DNA of 64,000 nucleotides from Pseudomonas hormoni (GTDB lineage: Bacteria; Pseudomonadota; Gammaproteobacteria; Pseudomonadales; Pseudomonadaceae). The notes under the pieces are model-generated. The model worked only from the letters and a program-made list of their open reading frames with translations. It did no database searches and was not told the DNA's origin. A program made the translations under genes and the position numbers. The DNA lies in assembly GCF_018502625.1 (NCBI RefSeq), contig NZ_CP075566.1:811001-875000 (forward strand), given 5' to 3'. Each line of letters begins with the position of its first letter. Within the stretch, counting starts at the first letter, position 1. Of this stretch, positions 1 through 8,264 are shown in pieces.

Positions 1-851
1 CGCGGGTCGAAACGCTGCATGAAACGTTCGCCGTTGGGCAGTTTCAGGTGTGCGCCTTCACCACGCAAAGCTTCGGTGATCAGGAAGCTTTTGGCCTGCG
101 GGTGATACAGGCAGGTCGGGTGGAACTGGTTGAACTCCAGGTTCGCCACTCGGCAGCCCGAACGCCAGGCCATGGCGATGCCGTCACCGCAGGCGCCGTC
201 GGGGTTGCTGGTATAGAGGTAGACCTTGGCGGCACCGCCAGACGCAAGGATTACGAAGCGTGCGCCATAGGTGTCGACTTCGCCTGTGCCGCGATTGAGG
301 ACGTAAGCGCCGAGGCAGCGATCGCCTTCAAGGCCAAGGCGTTTTTCGGTGATCAGATCGATCGCGACGCGCTGTTCCAGCAGTTCGATGTTGGGTCGTT
401 GTCTGGCTTTGTCGAGCAGGGTTCTGAAAATCGCTGCGCCCGTTGCGTCGGCGGCGTGAATGATGCGCCGATGGCTGTGGCCGCCTTCGCGGGTCAGATG
501 GAACTCGAACCCGCCGTCTTCGGTGCCGGACTGCTCATCGCGGGTAAAGGGCACGCCCTGATCGATCAGCCATTGAATGGCCTCTTTGCTGTGCTCGACT
601 GTAAAGCGCACAGCGTCTTCGTGGCACAGGCCGCCGCCAGCGTTGAGGGTGTCATCGACGTGGGACTCAACGGTATCGGTGTCGTCCAGAACGGCAGCGA
701 CACCACCCTGGGCCCAGAATGTCGAGCCATTGGCGAGGTCGCCTTTGCTCAGTACGGCGATACGCAAATGATCGGGCAAGGTCAGCGCAAGACTCAAACC
801 GGCTGCACCGCTGCCAATGACCAGAACATCGTGTTGAAACTGTTGGCTCAT
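1..851 (-). CDS. nadB: L-aspartate oxidase NadB (3' end cut off by window)
   Basis: FAD enzyme that oxidises L-aspartate to iminoaspartate, the first step of de novo NAD synthesis in the cytoplasm. About 283 N-terminal residues are present and the C-terminal half lies outside the window. The start reads [18 protein letters not shown], with the FAD-binding GSGAAG at residues 13-18. Downstream come the succinate dehydrogenase/aspartate oxidase family blocks [10 protein letters not shown] and [16 protein letters not shown], and a [12 protein letters not shown] segment near residue 255. It is divergent from algU, the order also known in P. aeruginosa. The ATG is the only start that keeps the Rossmann motif near the N terminus. 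Partial only because of the window edge. Confidence 0.96.
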   Translation of the reverse strand, partial: MSQQFQHDVLVIGSGAAGLSLALTLPDHLRIAVLSKGDLANGSTFWAQGGVAAVLDDTDTVESHVDDTLNAGGGLCHEDAVRFTVEHSKEAIQWLIDQGVPFTRDEQSGTEDGGFEFHLTREGGHSHRRIIHAADATGAAIFRTLLDKARQRPNIELLEQRVAIDLITEKRLGLEGDRCLGAYVLNRGTGEVDTYGARFVILASGGAAKVYLYTSNPDGACGDGIAMAWRSGCRVANLEFNQFHPTCLYHPQAKSFLITEALRGEGAHLKLPNGERFMQRFDP

Positions 852-1129
852 TTCAGGATTCCGCTCAAAGCGACCCGGGTCGGGGTTGGCGCCAGACTCC
901 TGGAACGGAGAGTCACGGCGGCCAAACAGCCCACTAGTATATAGAGGGGGGGAGCGGCACAATAGCCGGGCTGACATGGCATTGTGAAACTACAGTGACA
1001 GAAAAGACCTGACGCTTCGTCGGATGGTTTTTTGATCCGTTCGGCGACAAGGCGACTGTATCGTGGATTTAACAGTCTTTTTCCGTTCAGGGTTGCACAA
1101 TGTCGGTCTGGCACAGCTATAAATATTTG

Positions 1130-1157
1130 GAACTTTTGCCAAAGGCCCAAGATCAAT
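1130..1157 (+). promoter_or_regulatory. Candidate AlgU-dependent promoter, distal
   Basis: GAACTT (1130-1135) is followed after 17 bases by TCAAT. The known AlgU/RpoE consensus is GAACTT-N16/17-TCTGA. The -35 is perfect and the -10 is weak. The sequence downstream of the -35 (TTGCCAAAGGCCC) nearly repeats that of the proximal promoter at 1323. Autoregulation of algU from more than one such promoter is known in P. aeruginosa. Confidence 0.5.
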
Positions 1158-1322
1158 AGACCGTTGCCTGAATCAAGGGACAGTGTCGGCTTCAGTGCGG
1201 GATTGCGGTTCGATCCTTGCAGTCGAATCCGATGACAAGATTATTCGCGCAGCCGGGTTAGCTCGAGCTGCGCTTTTCGTGCGTGCCAATCAGAGCCCGC
1301 AGGAAACTTGCTTGGAGGGGGA

Positions 1323-1349
1323 GAACTTTTGCGAAAAGCCCGAGTCTAT
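1323..1349 (+). promoter_or_regulatory. Candidate AlgU-dependent promoter, proximal
   Basis: GAACTT (1323-1328), a 16-base spacer, then TCTAT (1345-1349). This is a close match to the AlgU/RpoE consensus, 60 bases upstream of the algU start. It supports positive autoregulation of the operon. The start point of transcription cannot be seen from sequence. Confidence 0.65.
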
Positions 1350-1408
1350 GTTTGCAAGTCTGGTCGTTTAGTTATGCAAGCTTCCTCCGAGCTTATCGAG
1401 GAGAGTTC

Positions 1409-1990
1409 ATGCTAACCCAGGAAGAGGATCAGCAGCTCGTCGAACGCGTTCAACGCGGCGACAAGCGAGCTTTCGATCTGCTAGTGCTGAAATACCAGCA
1501 CAAAATTCTCGGGTTGATCGTGCGTTTCGTGCACGACACCCATGAAGCCCAGGATGTAGCACAGGAAGCCTTTATCAAGGCATACCGTGCGCTTGGAAAT
1601 TTTCGCGGAGACAGCGCGTTTTATACGTGGCTTTACCGCATCGCCATCAACACGGCGAAAAATTATCTGGTTTCACGCGGCCGCCGGCCGCCGGATAGCG
1701 ATGTCAGTTCCGAGGATGCAGAGTTCTACGATGGCGATCATGGCCTCAAGGATCTCGAGTCGCCAGAACGTGCATTGCTGCGGGATGAGATCGAAGGCAC
1801 CGTCCATCGAACCATTCAGCAACTGCCAGAAGATTTGCGTACGGCTTTAACTTTACGTGAATTCGATGGTCTGAGTTACGAGGACATTGCGAGCGTCATG
1901 CAATGTCCGGTGGGTACCGTGCGCTCCCGGATTTTCCGCGCTCGGGAGGCCATCGATAAAGCCCTGCAGCCGTTGTTGCAGGAAAACTGA
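1409..1990 (+). CDS. algU: Extracytoplasmic-function sigma factor AlgU (RpoE-like, sigma-22)
   Basis: Sigma factor for envelope stress and alginate genes. The product is 193 residues, the length known for AlgU/AlgT. Region 2 covers about residues 20-90, including DTHEAQDVAQEAFIKAYR. Region 4 carries the helix-turn-helix LSYEDIASVMQCPVGTVRSR near residues 150-170. A longer open frame starts upstream at 1283, but the ATG at 1409 has a strong gaggagag site and gives the family N terminus MLTQEEDQQLVERVQ. It heads algU-mucA-mucB-mucD. Its activity is expected to be held by MucA at the inner membrane and released by proteolysis, and two AlgU-type promoters lie upstream. Confidence 0.97.
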   Translation: MLTQEEDQQLVERVQRGDKRAFDLLVLKYQHKILGLIVRFVHDTHEAQDVAQEAFIKAYRALGNFRGDSAFYTWLYRIAINTAKNYLVSRGRRPPDSDVSSEDAEFYDGDHGLKDLESPERALLRDEIEGTVHRTIQQLPEDLRTALTLREFDGLSYEDIASVMQCPVGTVRSRIFRAREAIDKALQPLLQEN

Positions 1991-2020
1991 GACAGCGGCG
2001 ACAGCCAAGAGAGGAACGCC

Positions 2021-2608
2021 ATGAGTCGTGAAGCCCTGCAGGAATCGCTGTCCGCAGTGATGGATAACGAAGCGGACGAATTGGAATTGCGTCGGGTATT
2101 GAATGCCTTTGACGATGTTGAAACCCGTGATACATGGGCTCGTTATCAGATCGCTCGGGCAGTGATGCACAAGGATCTGCTGCTTCCACGTCTGGATATC
2201 GCCGCGGCAGTTTCCGCTGCGCTGGCTGACGAAGCCGTACCGGCAAAAGCTTCCCGTGGTCCATGGCGCAGCCTGGGTCGTCTGGCAGTCGCAGCTTCGG
2301 TCACCGTCGCCGTTCTGGCGGGTGTTCGTCTGTACAACCAGGACGAGATCGCTGGCGTAGAACTGGCGCAGCAATCCAGTCAACCGGGTCTGGCCGTTCC
2401 TCAGGTCAAGGGTCCAGCAGTATTGGCAGGCTATAATGAGAGTTCGGAAGCTACTGGTCCTATGGCCAACGGCGTTTTGCAAGGTCAGCCGGGCTGGCAC
2501 GATCAGCGTTTGCCAGGCTACTTGCGCCAACATGCTCAACAGGCTGCACTGAAAGGTACTGAGAGCGCTCTGCCTTATGCTCGTGCAGCAAGCCTGGAAA
2601 ACCGTTAA
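2021..2608 (+). CDS. mucA: Anti-sigma factor MucA
   Basis: Inner-membrane anti-sigma factor that binds AlgU through its cytoplasmic N-terminal domain. Length is 195 residues, matching the family. The RseA-type N-terminal domain (MSREALQESLSAVMDNEADE...) spans about residues 1-80. A single membrane segment follows near residues 88-105 (LAVAASVTVAVLAGVRLY), then a periplasmic tail that in the family is bound by MucB and cut by AlgW. It starts 30 bases after algU with an agaggaa site. The frame is intact, with no sign of the truncating mutations that cause mucoidy in clinical P. aeruginosa. Confidence 0.96.
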   Translation: MSREALQESLSAVMDNEADELELRRVLNAFDDVETRDTWARYQIARAVMHKDLLLPRLDIAAAVSAALADEAVPAKASRGPWRSLGRLAVAASVTVAVLAGVRLYNQDEIAGVELAQQSSQPGLAVPQVKGPAVLAGYNESSEATGPMANGVLQGQPGWHDQRLPGYLRQHAQQAALKGTESALPYARAASLENR

Positions 2609-2616
2609 GGAGGATC

Positions 2617-3573
2617 ATGCGCGCCATACCTCTACTTTCGCTTCTGCTCGGTGGCTGGTTCATTGTTCCAGCCCACGCCGATGAAGCCCAGGACTGGTTG
2701 ACCCGTCTTGGTCAGGCCGAGCAACAGCAAAGCTTTCACGGTACTTTTGTCTACGAGCGAAACGGTAGTTTTTCTACCCACAACATCTGGCACCGCGTCC
2801 AGGATGGCAAGGTCAGCGAGCGTTTACTCCAGCTCGATGGCTCTGCTCAGGAAGTCGTGCGCATTGATGGGCATACTCAATGCGTCAGCGGCATTCTGAT
2901 TGCAGGACTTGGGGGCTCCCCCAATTCCACTGCCCGTGCACTCGATCCACAGAAGCTCAAGAATTGGTACGACCTTGCCGTCATCGGCAAGTCGCGTGTG
3001 GCCGGGCGTGCCGCGGTAATCGTTTCCCTGACGCCTCGCGATCAGCACCGTTACGGTTTTGAACTGCATCTGGATAAAGAAACCGGTTTGCCGCTCAAGT
3101 CGCTGCTCCTGAGTGATAAAGGGCAGTTGTTGGAGCGCTTCCAGTTCACGCAGCTGGATACCTCGGGTGTACCTTCCGACACCGATCTGCAGCCGGGCAG
3201 TGATTGCAAGGCCATCGCTCTCGACAGCGACAAGGCTTCAGCGGTCAAGGTCGCCCAGACGTGGCATTCGGACTGGTTACCTGCAGGCTTCGAGCTGACC
3301 AGCAGCACCTCGCGCAAGGATCCAGAGACCAAAACCCAGGTCAACAGTCTGATGTATGACGATGGTCTGGCCCGTTTCTCGGTGTTCCTTGAACCACTGA
3401 ATGGCGCAACCGTCACCGATACTCGCACTCAGCTCGGGCCGACCGTTGCTGTATCCCGACGCCTGACCACGCCTCAAGGCGACATGATGGTTACCGTGGT
3501 CGGTGAAATCCCGGTAGGTACCGCTGAACGGATCGCGCTGTCCATGCGCACCGATGCCACTGCAACCCAGTAG
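2617..3573 (+). CDS. mucB: Periplasmic regulator MucB (RseB family)
   Basis: Periplasmic protein that shields the MucA periplasmic domain from proteolysis and responds to mislocalised lipid and LPS signals (family knowledge). It has 318 residues with a signal peptide ending ...VPAHA near residue 21. The MucB/RseB N-terminal LolA-like domain covers about residues 25-200 (HGTFVYERNG near 38-47), followed by the smaller C-terminal domain. The ribosome site aaggagg overlaps the mucA stop, 8 bases upstream, so the two genes are translationally close. Confidence 0.95.
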   Translation: MRAIPLLSLLLGGWFIVPAHADEAQDWLTRLGQAEQQQSFHGTFVYERNGSFSTHNIWHRVQDGKVSERLLQLDGSAQEVVRIDGHTQCVSGILIAGLGGSPNSTARALDPQKLKNWYDLAVIGKSRVAGRAAVIVSLTPRDQHRYGFELHLDKETGLPLKSLLLSDKGQLLERFQFTQLDTSGVPSDTDLQPGSDCKAIALDSDKASAVKVAQTWHSDWLPAGFELTSSTSRKDPETKTQVNSLMYDDGLARFSVFLEPLNGATVTDTRTQLGPTVAVSRRLTTPQGDMMVTVVGEIPVGTAERIALSMRTDATATQ

Positions 3574-3636
3574 TGAGCTGATACCGAAATGTTTGGTGAG
3601 CATTTCAATTTGCAAATATCCCCAAAATTTTTTATA

Positions 3637-3672
3637 GGTCAGAGCCCCTCGGCTCTGGCCTTGTTTGTTGTT
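3637..3672 (+). terminator. Possible intra-operon terminator or attenuator between mucB and mucD
   Basis: A 10-bp stem (ggtcagagcc / ggctctggcc, one G-U pair) with a CCTC loop is followed by the T-rich ttgtttgttgtt. It lies in the 181-base gap between mucB and mucD, where P. aeruginosa has mucC. It could lower mucD readthrough or stabilise the upstream mRNA. Confidence 0.5.
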
Positions 3673-3754
3673 CCCGGAACAAAAATACCGGCGTATCGTT
3701 CCCGGTGTTCCTTGCTCCATATCGCTTAACCATGCTCGTCGTAACGGGAGCCGT

Positions 3755-5179
3755 ATGTCGATACCACGCTTGAAGTCTTACCTCTCCATTTTTGCCACTG
3801 TACTGGTGCTCAGTCAGGCCGTCGCTGCTCAAGCAGTCGAGTTGCCTGACTTTACGCAACTGGTCGAACAGGCCTCGCCTGCTGTGGTGAACATCAGCAC
3901 CACGCAGAAACTGCCGGATCGCAAAGTGAGCGAGCAGATGCCCGACCTCGAAGGCTTGCCGCCGATGTTGCGCGAGTTCTTCGAGCGCGGCATGCCGCAG
4001 CCGCGTTCACCTCGCGGTGATCGTCAGCGCGAAGCCCAATCGCTGGGTTCGGGTTTCATCATTTCGTCTGACGGCTACATCCTCACCAACAATCATGTGA
4101 TCGCCGATGCCGACGAGATTCTCGTTCGCCTGGCGGACCGCAGTGAGCTGAAAGCCAAGCTGGTCGGCACCGATCCACGTTCTGACGTGGCCTTGCTGAA
4201 AATCGAAGGCAAGGATTTGCCAGTTCTCAAACTTGGCAAATCCCAGGACCTGAAGGCCGGCCAGTGGGTTGTCGCCATCGGCTCGCCGTTCGGTTTCGAC
4301 CATACCGTCACTCAAGGTATTGTCAGCGCCGTCGGTCGCAGCCTGCCGAACGAAAACTATGTGCCATTCATCCAGACCGACGTGCCGATCAACCCGGGTA
4401 ACTCCGGTGGTCCGCTGTTCAACCTGGCGGGTGAAGTGGTGGGGATCAACTCGCAGATCTACACCCGATCCGGCGGCTTCATGGGCGTGTCGTTCGCGAT
4501 CCCTATCGACGTGGCCATGGACGTTTCCAATCAGCTGAAAAGCGGCGGCAAGGTCAGCCGTGGCTGGTTGGGCGTCGTCATTCAGGAAGTGAACAAGGAT
4601 CTGGCCGAGTCGTTCGGTCTTGAGAAACCGGCCGGTGCGCTGGTGGCTCAGATCCAGGACGATGGCCCGGCTGCCAAGGGTGGTCTGCAAGTGGGCGACG
4701 TGATCCTGAGCATGAACGATCAACCAATCGTCATGTCCGCCGATCTGCCGCACCTGGTGGGCGCACTGAAAGCTGGCTCGAAAGCCAACCTGGAAGTGAT
4801 CCGTGAAGGCAAGCGCAAGAATGTCGAGCTGACGGTCGGCGCTATCCCGGAAGAAGGCAAAGAGCTGGACGCATTGCCGAAATCCAGCACTGAGCGCAGC
4901 AGCAATCGCCTGGGTGTTTCCGTGGCCGAGCTCACCGACGAGCAGAAGAAAACCTACGACCTCAAAGGTGGTGTGGTCATCAAGGAAGTTCAGGACGGAC
5001 CTGCTTCCATGATCGGCTTGCAGCCAGGCGACATCATCACTCACCTGAACAATCAGGCGATTGGTTCCACCAAGGAGTTCACCGATATCGCCAAGGCGCT
5101 GCCGAAGAACCGCTCGGTGTCGATGCGGGTTCTGCGTCAAAATCGCGCCAGCTTCATCACCTTCAAACTGGCTGAATAA
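3755..5179 (+). CDS. mucD: Periplasmic serine protease/chaperone MucD (HtrA/DegP family)
   Basis: HtrA-type protease that clears misfolded envelope proteins and damps AlgU activation. It has 474 residues, the family length. The signal peptide ends around AVAAQA (residues 20-27). The trypsin-like domain shows the catalytic His in ILTNNHVIADADE, Asp in SDVALLKIEG and Ser in NPGNSGGPLFN. Two PDZ domains follow (about 280-370 and 385-470). The ATG at 3755 with a gggag site gives the expected signal peptide. An upstream in-frame start at 3665 would add 30 residues ahead of it and is rejected. There is no mucC between mucB and mucD. Confidence 0.96.
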   Translation: MSIPRLKSYLSIFATVLVLSQAVAAQAVELPDFTQLVEQASPAVVNISTTQKLPDRKVSEQMPDLEGLPPMLREFFERGMPQPRSPRGDRQREAQSLGSGFIISSDGYILTNNHVIADADEILVRLADRSELKAKLVGTDPRSDVALLKIEGKDLPVLKLGKSQDLKAGQWVVAIGSPFGFDHTVTQGIVSAVGRSLPNENYVPFIQTDVPINPGNSGGPLFNLAGEVVGINSQIYTRSGGFMGVSFAIPIDVAMDVSNQLKSGGKVSRGWLGVVIQEVNKDLAESFGLEKPAGALVAQIQDDGPAAKGGLQVGDVILSMNDQPIVMSADLPHLVGALKAGSKANLEVIREGKRKNVELTVGAIPEEGKELDALPKSSTERSSNRLGVSVAELTDEQKKTYDLKGGVVIKEVQDGPASMIGLQPGDIITHLNNQAIGSTKEFTDIAKALPKNRSVSMRVLRQNRASFITFKLAE

Positions 5180-5198
5180 ACCGGTTGTCGGCTGAATA

Positions 5199-5229
5199 AA
5201 AAAACCGCCTCGAAAGAGGCGGTTTTTTT
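5199..5229 (+). terminator. Rho-independent terminator after mucD
   Basis: An aaaccgcctc-gaaa-gaggcggttt stem with a following T run. It ends the algU operon and may also serve the convergent bepA from the other side. Confidence 0.9.
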
Positions 5230-5257
5230 GTGCCTGTCATTTTGTTTGAAAAGCAGG

Positions 5258-6691
5258 TCAGCCCATCAGGTCCTTGATCATGCGCTCCTGTTCCATCAGC
5301 TCCCGTTGCCGGGCATCGATGCGCGAAGACAGCGGGAAGTTGGTACCGGCCTTGCGCTTGGCGAAGTCCAGTTGCTGGATGGCCTGGCGGTAATCGCCGA
5401 CCAGCGCAAAGTACTCGGCGCGGGCCTGATGCAGGCCGATGATATTGCCTGACAGGCCACGGGTTTCAGCCACCATGTACCAGACATCCGGATCATCCGG
5501 GCGGCTCTTGAGCAGGGCTTCCAGTGCTTTTTCCGCTTCGGGCGCACGGTTCTGTTTGAGCAATAAATCGACGCGCACCTGATTCAACGGATAGTTGCCC
5601 GGATACTGGGTCAGCATCCGGTCGACCCGAGTCTGAGCATCCGGCAGGCGATTGTTGGTGATGTCCAGATCGATCTGCGCCAGGTTGTAGATGATCTCGT
5701 TCGGCGATTTGGCCAGCAGCAACTTGAGGTTTTCCCGTGCTTCGTTCAGCTGACCACCCTTGATCTGGGCGATCGCCAGGCCATAACGCGCAACGTCGTT
5801 TTTCGGGTTTTCATCCAGCTGGGCACGAAAGCGTTTGGCTCCCAAACCAGGAGTTTCCTCGTAGATCAGCTGGACTCGCGCACGAATCAGCTGATAACGC
5901 ATGGTGTCTTCAATACCACCCGGTTTGGCCTGTTCGGCGCGGTTGCGGGTGTCGGCGATCCGCGATTCGGTTACCGGGTGAGTCAGCAGGAATTCTGGCG
6001 GCTTGGCGTCAAAACGGTATTGGCGAGCCAGCCGCTCGAACATGGTTGGCATCGAGCGTGGATCGTAACCGGCTTTTTCAAGGTTGAGGATGCCGATGCG
6101 GTCGGCCTCCTGTTCGTTCTGGCGCGAAAAGCGTCGCTGTTCCTGAATCGCCGCCGCCTGTGTGCCCGCAATGGCCGCGATCCCGGCATCGCCGGCACCT
6201 GCAGCGGCAATCACGATCCCGGCCAGCAGCGCGGCCATCATCGGCACCTGCATACGCTGTTGCGCTTCAACGCCACGGGCGAAGTGGCGCTGCGACAAGT
6301 GAGCCAGTTCGTGAGCGAGTACCGAAGCGTATTCGCCCTCGGTCTGGGCATTGAGGAACAAACCACCGTTGACCCCGACAATCCCGCCCGGTGCCGCAAA
6401 GGCGTTGAGTTGCGGACTGTTGATCAGGATGAACTCCAGACGCCGGTCGTTGACCTGGCTGGTCTCCACCAGACGGTAGACGCTGGATTCAACGTAGTCC
6501 TTGAGCTGCGGGTCATTGAGTTGGGAAACCTGACTACGCAGCAGCGCCAGCCAGGCGCGGCCCAACTGGTATTCCTGTTGTGGCGAGACAATGGCAGAAC
6601 TGGCGTCGCCGAGTGACGGCAGGTCGTCGGCGAAGCCCGGTGAGGCGAGCAGGCAAGCGAGCGTCAGCAGGGTAGGGCGCAAAAAAGTCAT
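5258..6691 (-). CDS. bepA: Periplasmic M48 metalloprotease with TPR repeats, BepA-like
   Basis: Zinc protease of the BepA/YfgC family, which helps or degrades outer-membrane proteins stalled at the BAM complex. It is 477 residues with a signal peptide ending SPGFA (residue 21). The zinc motif HELAH is at residues 127-131, and the third ligand is in the downstream ENEQEADRIG-type block. A TPR-rich C-terminal half covers about residues 300-470. I chose the ATG at 6691, which has a taagg site 8 bases upstream; the frame continues upstream only to a TTG at 6712. It is convergent with mucD. The symbol is by family likeness. Confidence 0.9.
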   Translation of the reverse strand: MTFLRPTLLTLACLLASPGFADDLPSLGDASSAIVSPQQEYQLGRAWLALLRSQVSQLNDPQLKDYVESSVYRLVETSQVNDRRLEFILINSPQLNAFAAPGGIVGVNGGLFLNAQTEGEYASVLAHELAHLSQRHFARGVEAQQRMQVPMMAALLAGIVIAAAGAGDAGIAAIAGTQAAAIQEQRRFSRQNEQEADRIGILNLEKAGYDPRSMPTMFERLARQYRFDAKPPEFLLTHPVTESRIADTRNRAEQAKPGGIEDTMRYQLIRARVQLIYEETPGLGAKRFRAQLDENPKNDVARYGLAIAQIKGGQLNEARENLKLLLAKSPNEIIYNLAQIDLDITNNRLPDAQTRVDRMLTQYPGNYPLNQVRVDLLLKQNRAPEAEKALEALLKSRPDDPDVWYMVAETRGLSGNIIGLHQARAEYFALVGDYRQAIQQLDFAKRKAGTNFPLSSRIDARQRELMEQERMIKDLMG

Positions 6692-6789
6692 GCACAAAGC
6701 CTTAGTCGACAAAGACCTTACTGTAGCCGGACAGTACGCTTCGGACCAGATATTCTAAGCCACTCGACCACCTGACCCGGAGTGACGCA

Positions 6790-7029
6790 ATGCCTGACGC
6801 TGTAACCCACGACGCCGAACTGGACGCCAGCGGTCTGAATTGCCCGTTGCCGTTGCTCAAAGCCAAGCTGGAACTCAATCGCATGGCCAGCGGCGCGGTG
6901 CTCAAGGTGATCGCCACCGATGCGGGTTCGCAGCGTGACTTCCGCACCTTTGCCCGATTGGCCGGTCATACGCTGCTTCGTGAAGAAGATGAAGCGGGCG
7001 TCTACCGCTACTGGTTGAAAAAAGCCTGA
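6790..7029 (+). CDS. TusA-family sulfur-carrier protein
   Basis: Small 79-residue cytoplasmic protein of the TusA/SirA fold. The signature CPLP motif (Cys18) sits in the N-terminal DASGLNCPLPLLKAK block, where a persulfide is carried in this family. The gene context (bepA-type protease on one side, AI-2E permease and bcp on the other) matches P. aeruginosa PA1005-PA1008 as I recall it. The PA1006 homologue there is linked to molybdenum homeostasis and nitrate growth, so a role in sulfur delivery to molybdenum cofactor is possible but inferred. A ggag site precedes the ATG. Confidence 0.9.
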   Translation: MPDAVTHDAELDASGLNCPLPLLKAKLELNRMASGAVLKVIATDAGSQRDFRTFARLAGHTLLREEDEAGVYRYWLKKA

Positions 7030-7061
7030 AACCGGCTGCATTCGTTTCTAAGGGATTATTG

Positions 7062-8132
7062 ATGTTCAAGGTGTTACGCGACTGGATTCAGCGCTATTTT
7101 TCCGACGAAGAAGCCGTGGTGCTCGCGGTTTTGCTGTTTCTGGCGTTTACCGCCGTCCTGACGCTGGGCGGCATGCTCGCGCCGGTGCTCGCCGGTATGG
7201 TGCTGGCGTATCTGATGCAAGGGCTAGTGGTAACCCTCGAACGCTTGCGCATGCCGGGCGGGGTGGCCGTGGGGCTGGTGTTTGCGTTGTTCATGGGGGT
7301 TTTGCTGGTGTTCATCGTGATCGTGGTGCCGTTGCTCTGGCATCAGCTGATCACGCTGTTCAATGAACTGCCGGGCATGCTCGCCAAGTGGCAATCGCTG
7401 TTGTTGCTGCTACCTGAGCGCTACCCGCACCTGGTGTCTGACGAACAGGTGTTGCAGGCCATCGAAGTGGCACGGGGCGAAATCGGCAAGTTCGGTCAAT
7501 GGGCGCTGACCTTTTCGCTGTCGAGTCTGCCGCTGCTGGTGAACATCATGATCTACCTGGTGTTGGTGCCGATCCTGGTGTTCTTCTTCCTCAAGGACCG
7601 CGAGATGATCGGCCAATGGGTACGCGGTTACCTGCCCCGCGAGCGCGCGTTGATCACCCGTGTCGCCCACGAGATGAACAGGCAGATCGCCAACTACATT
7701 CGCGGCAAGGTCATCGAAATCTTCATCTGCGGTGGCGCGACCTACATCGGGTTTGTCGTGCTGGGGCTCAACTACGCGGCGCTGCTGGCGTTGTTGGTGG
7801 GTGTGTCGGTGGTGGTGCCATACGTCGGCGCGGTAGTGGTGACGGTGCCGGTACTGCTGATTGCGTTGTTCCAGTGGGGCTGGAGCGATCAGTTCATCTA
7901 TTTGATGGCGGTTTACGGAATCATCCAGGTGCTGGACGGCAACGTGCTGGTGCCGCTGCTGTTTTCGGAAGCGGTCAACCTGCACCCGGTGGCGATCATT
8001 TGCGCGGTTCTGTTGTTTGGCGGGTTGTGGGGGTTCTGGGGGGTATTCTTTGCGATCCCCCTGGCGACCTTGTTCAAGGCAGTGCTGGATGCCTGGCCGC
8101 GCAAGGAGCCGGTGGTGGCGCCGCTGCTTTAA
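7062..8132 (+). CDS. AI-2E family transporter (PerM-like permease)
   Basis: Polytopic inner-membrane protein of 356 residues with about eight hydrophobic segments. It has the family layout: paired N-terminal helices (FLAFTAVLTLGGMLAPVLAG), a mid loop, then C-terminal helices with VPYVGAVVVTVP and the LLFGGLWGFWGVFFAIPLA end. Family members are proposed exporters or Na+/H+ antiporters; the substrate cannot be read from sequence. The ATG at 7062 has an aaggga site; the TTG three bases upstream is an alternative. It lies 32 bases after the TusA-like gene and is probably co-transcribed. Confidence 0.9.
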   Translation: MFKVLRDWIQRYFSDEEAVVLAVLLFLAFTAVLTLGGMLAPVLAGMVLAYLMQGLVVTLERLRMPGGVAVGLVFALFMGVLLVFIVIVVPLLWHQLITLFNELPGMLAKWQSLLLLLPERYPHLVSDEQVLQAIEVARGEIGKFGQWALTFSLSSLPLLVNIMIYLVLVPILVFFFLKDREMIGQWVRGYLPRERALITRVAHEMNRQIANYIRGKVIEIFICGGATYIGFVVLGLNYAALLALLVGVSVVVPYVGAVVVTVPVLLIALFQWGWSDQFIYLMAVYGIIQVLDGNVLVPLLFSEAVNLHPVAIICAVLLFGGLWGFWGVFFAIPLATLFKAVLDAWPRKEPVVAPLL

Positions 8133-8151
8133 CGGTCAGTCATGAGGGCCT

Positions 8152-8240
8152 CTTCGCGGGCAAGCCTCGCTCCTACAGGTTTGCGTCAGTCGCTGGATTT
8201 GGCGCGGCGCAATTTGTAGGAGCGAGGCTCGCCCGCGAAG
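8152..8240. repeat. REP pair (inverted repeat, TGTAGGAGCGAGGCTCGC type)
   Basis: Two arms, cttcgcgggcaagcctcgct(cctaca) at 8152-8177 and its near-perfect reverse complement at 8215-8240, flank a 37-base spacer. It sits in the gap between two convergent genes. Confidence 0.85.
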
Positions 8241-8264
8241 GCGTCAGAAGGGACGCCAGATAAA

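Larger units (their letters stand above)
852..1408. promoter_or_regulatory. nadB/algU divergent intergenic region
   Basis: A 557-base gene-free stretch between the two divergent starts. I see no convincing reading frame in it; open frames here lack ribosome sites and family resemblance. It holds two AlgU-type promoter motifs, listed separately. A good ribosome site (gaggagag) sits just before the algU ATG at 1409. Confidence 0.75.

Noticed and set aside
4007..5140. Minus-strand open frame of 377 codons within mucD
   Set aside because: It is the mirror of mucD and rich in His/Gln/Arg, a usual mark of antisense frames in this base composition.
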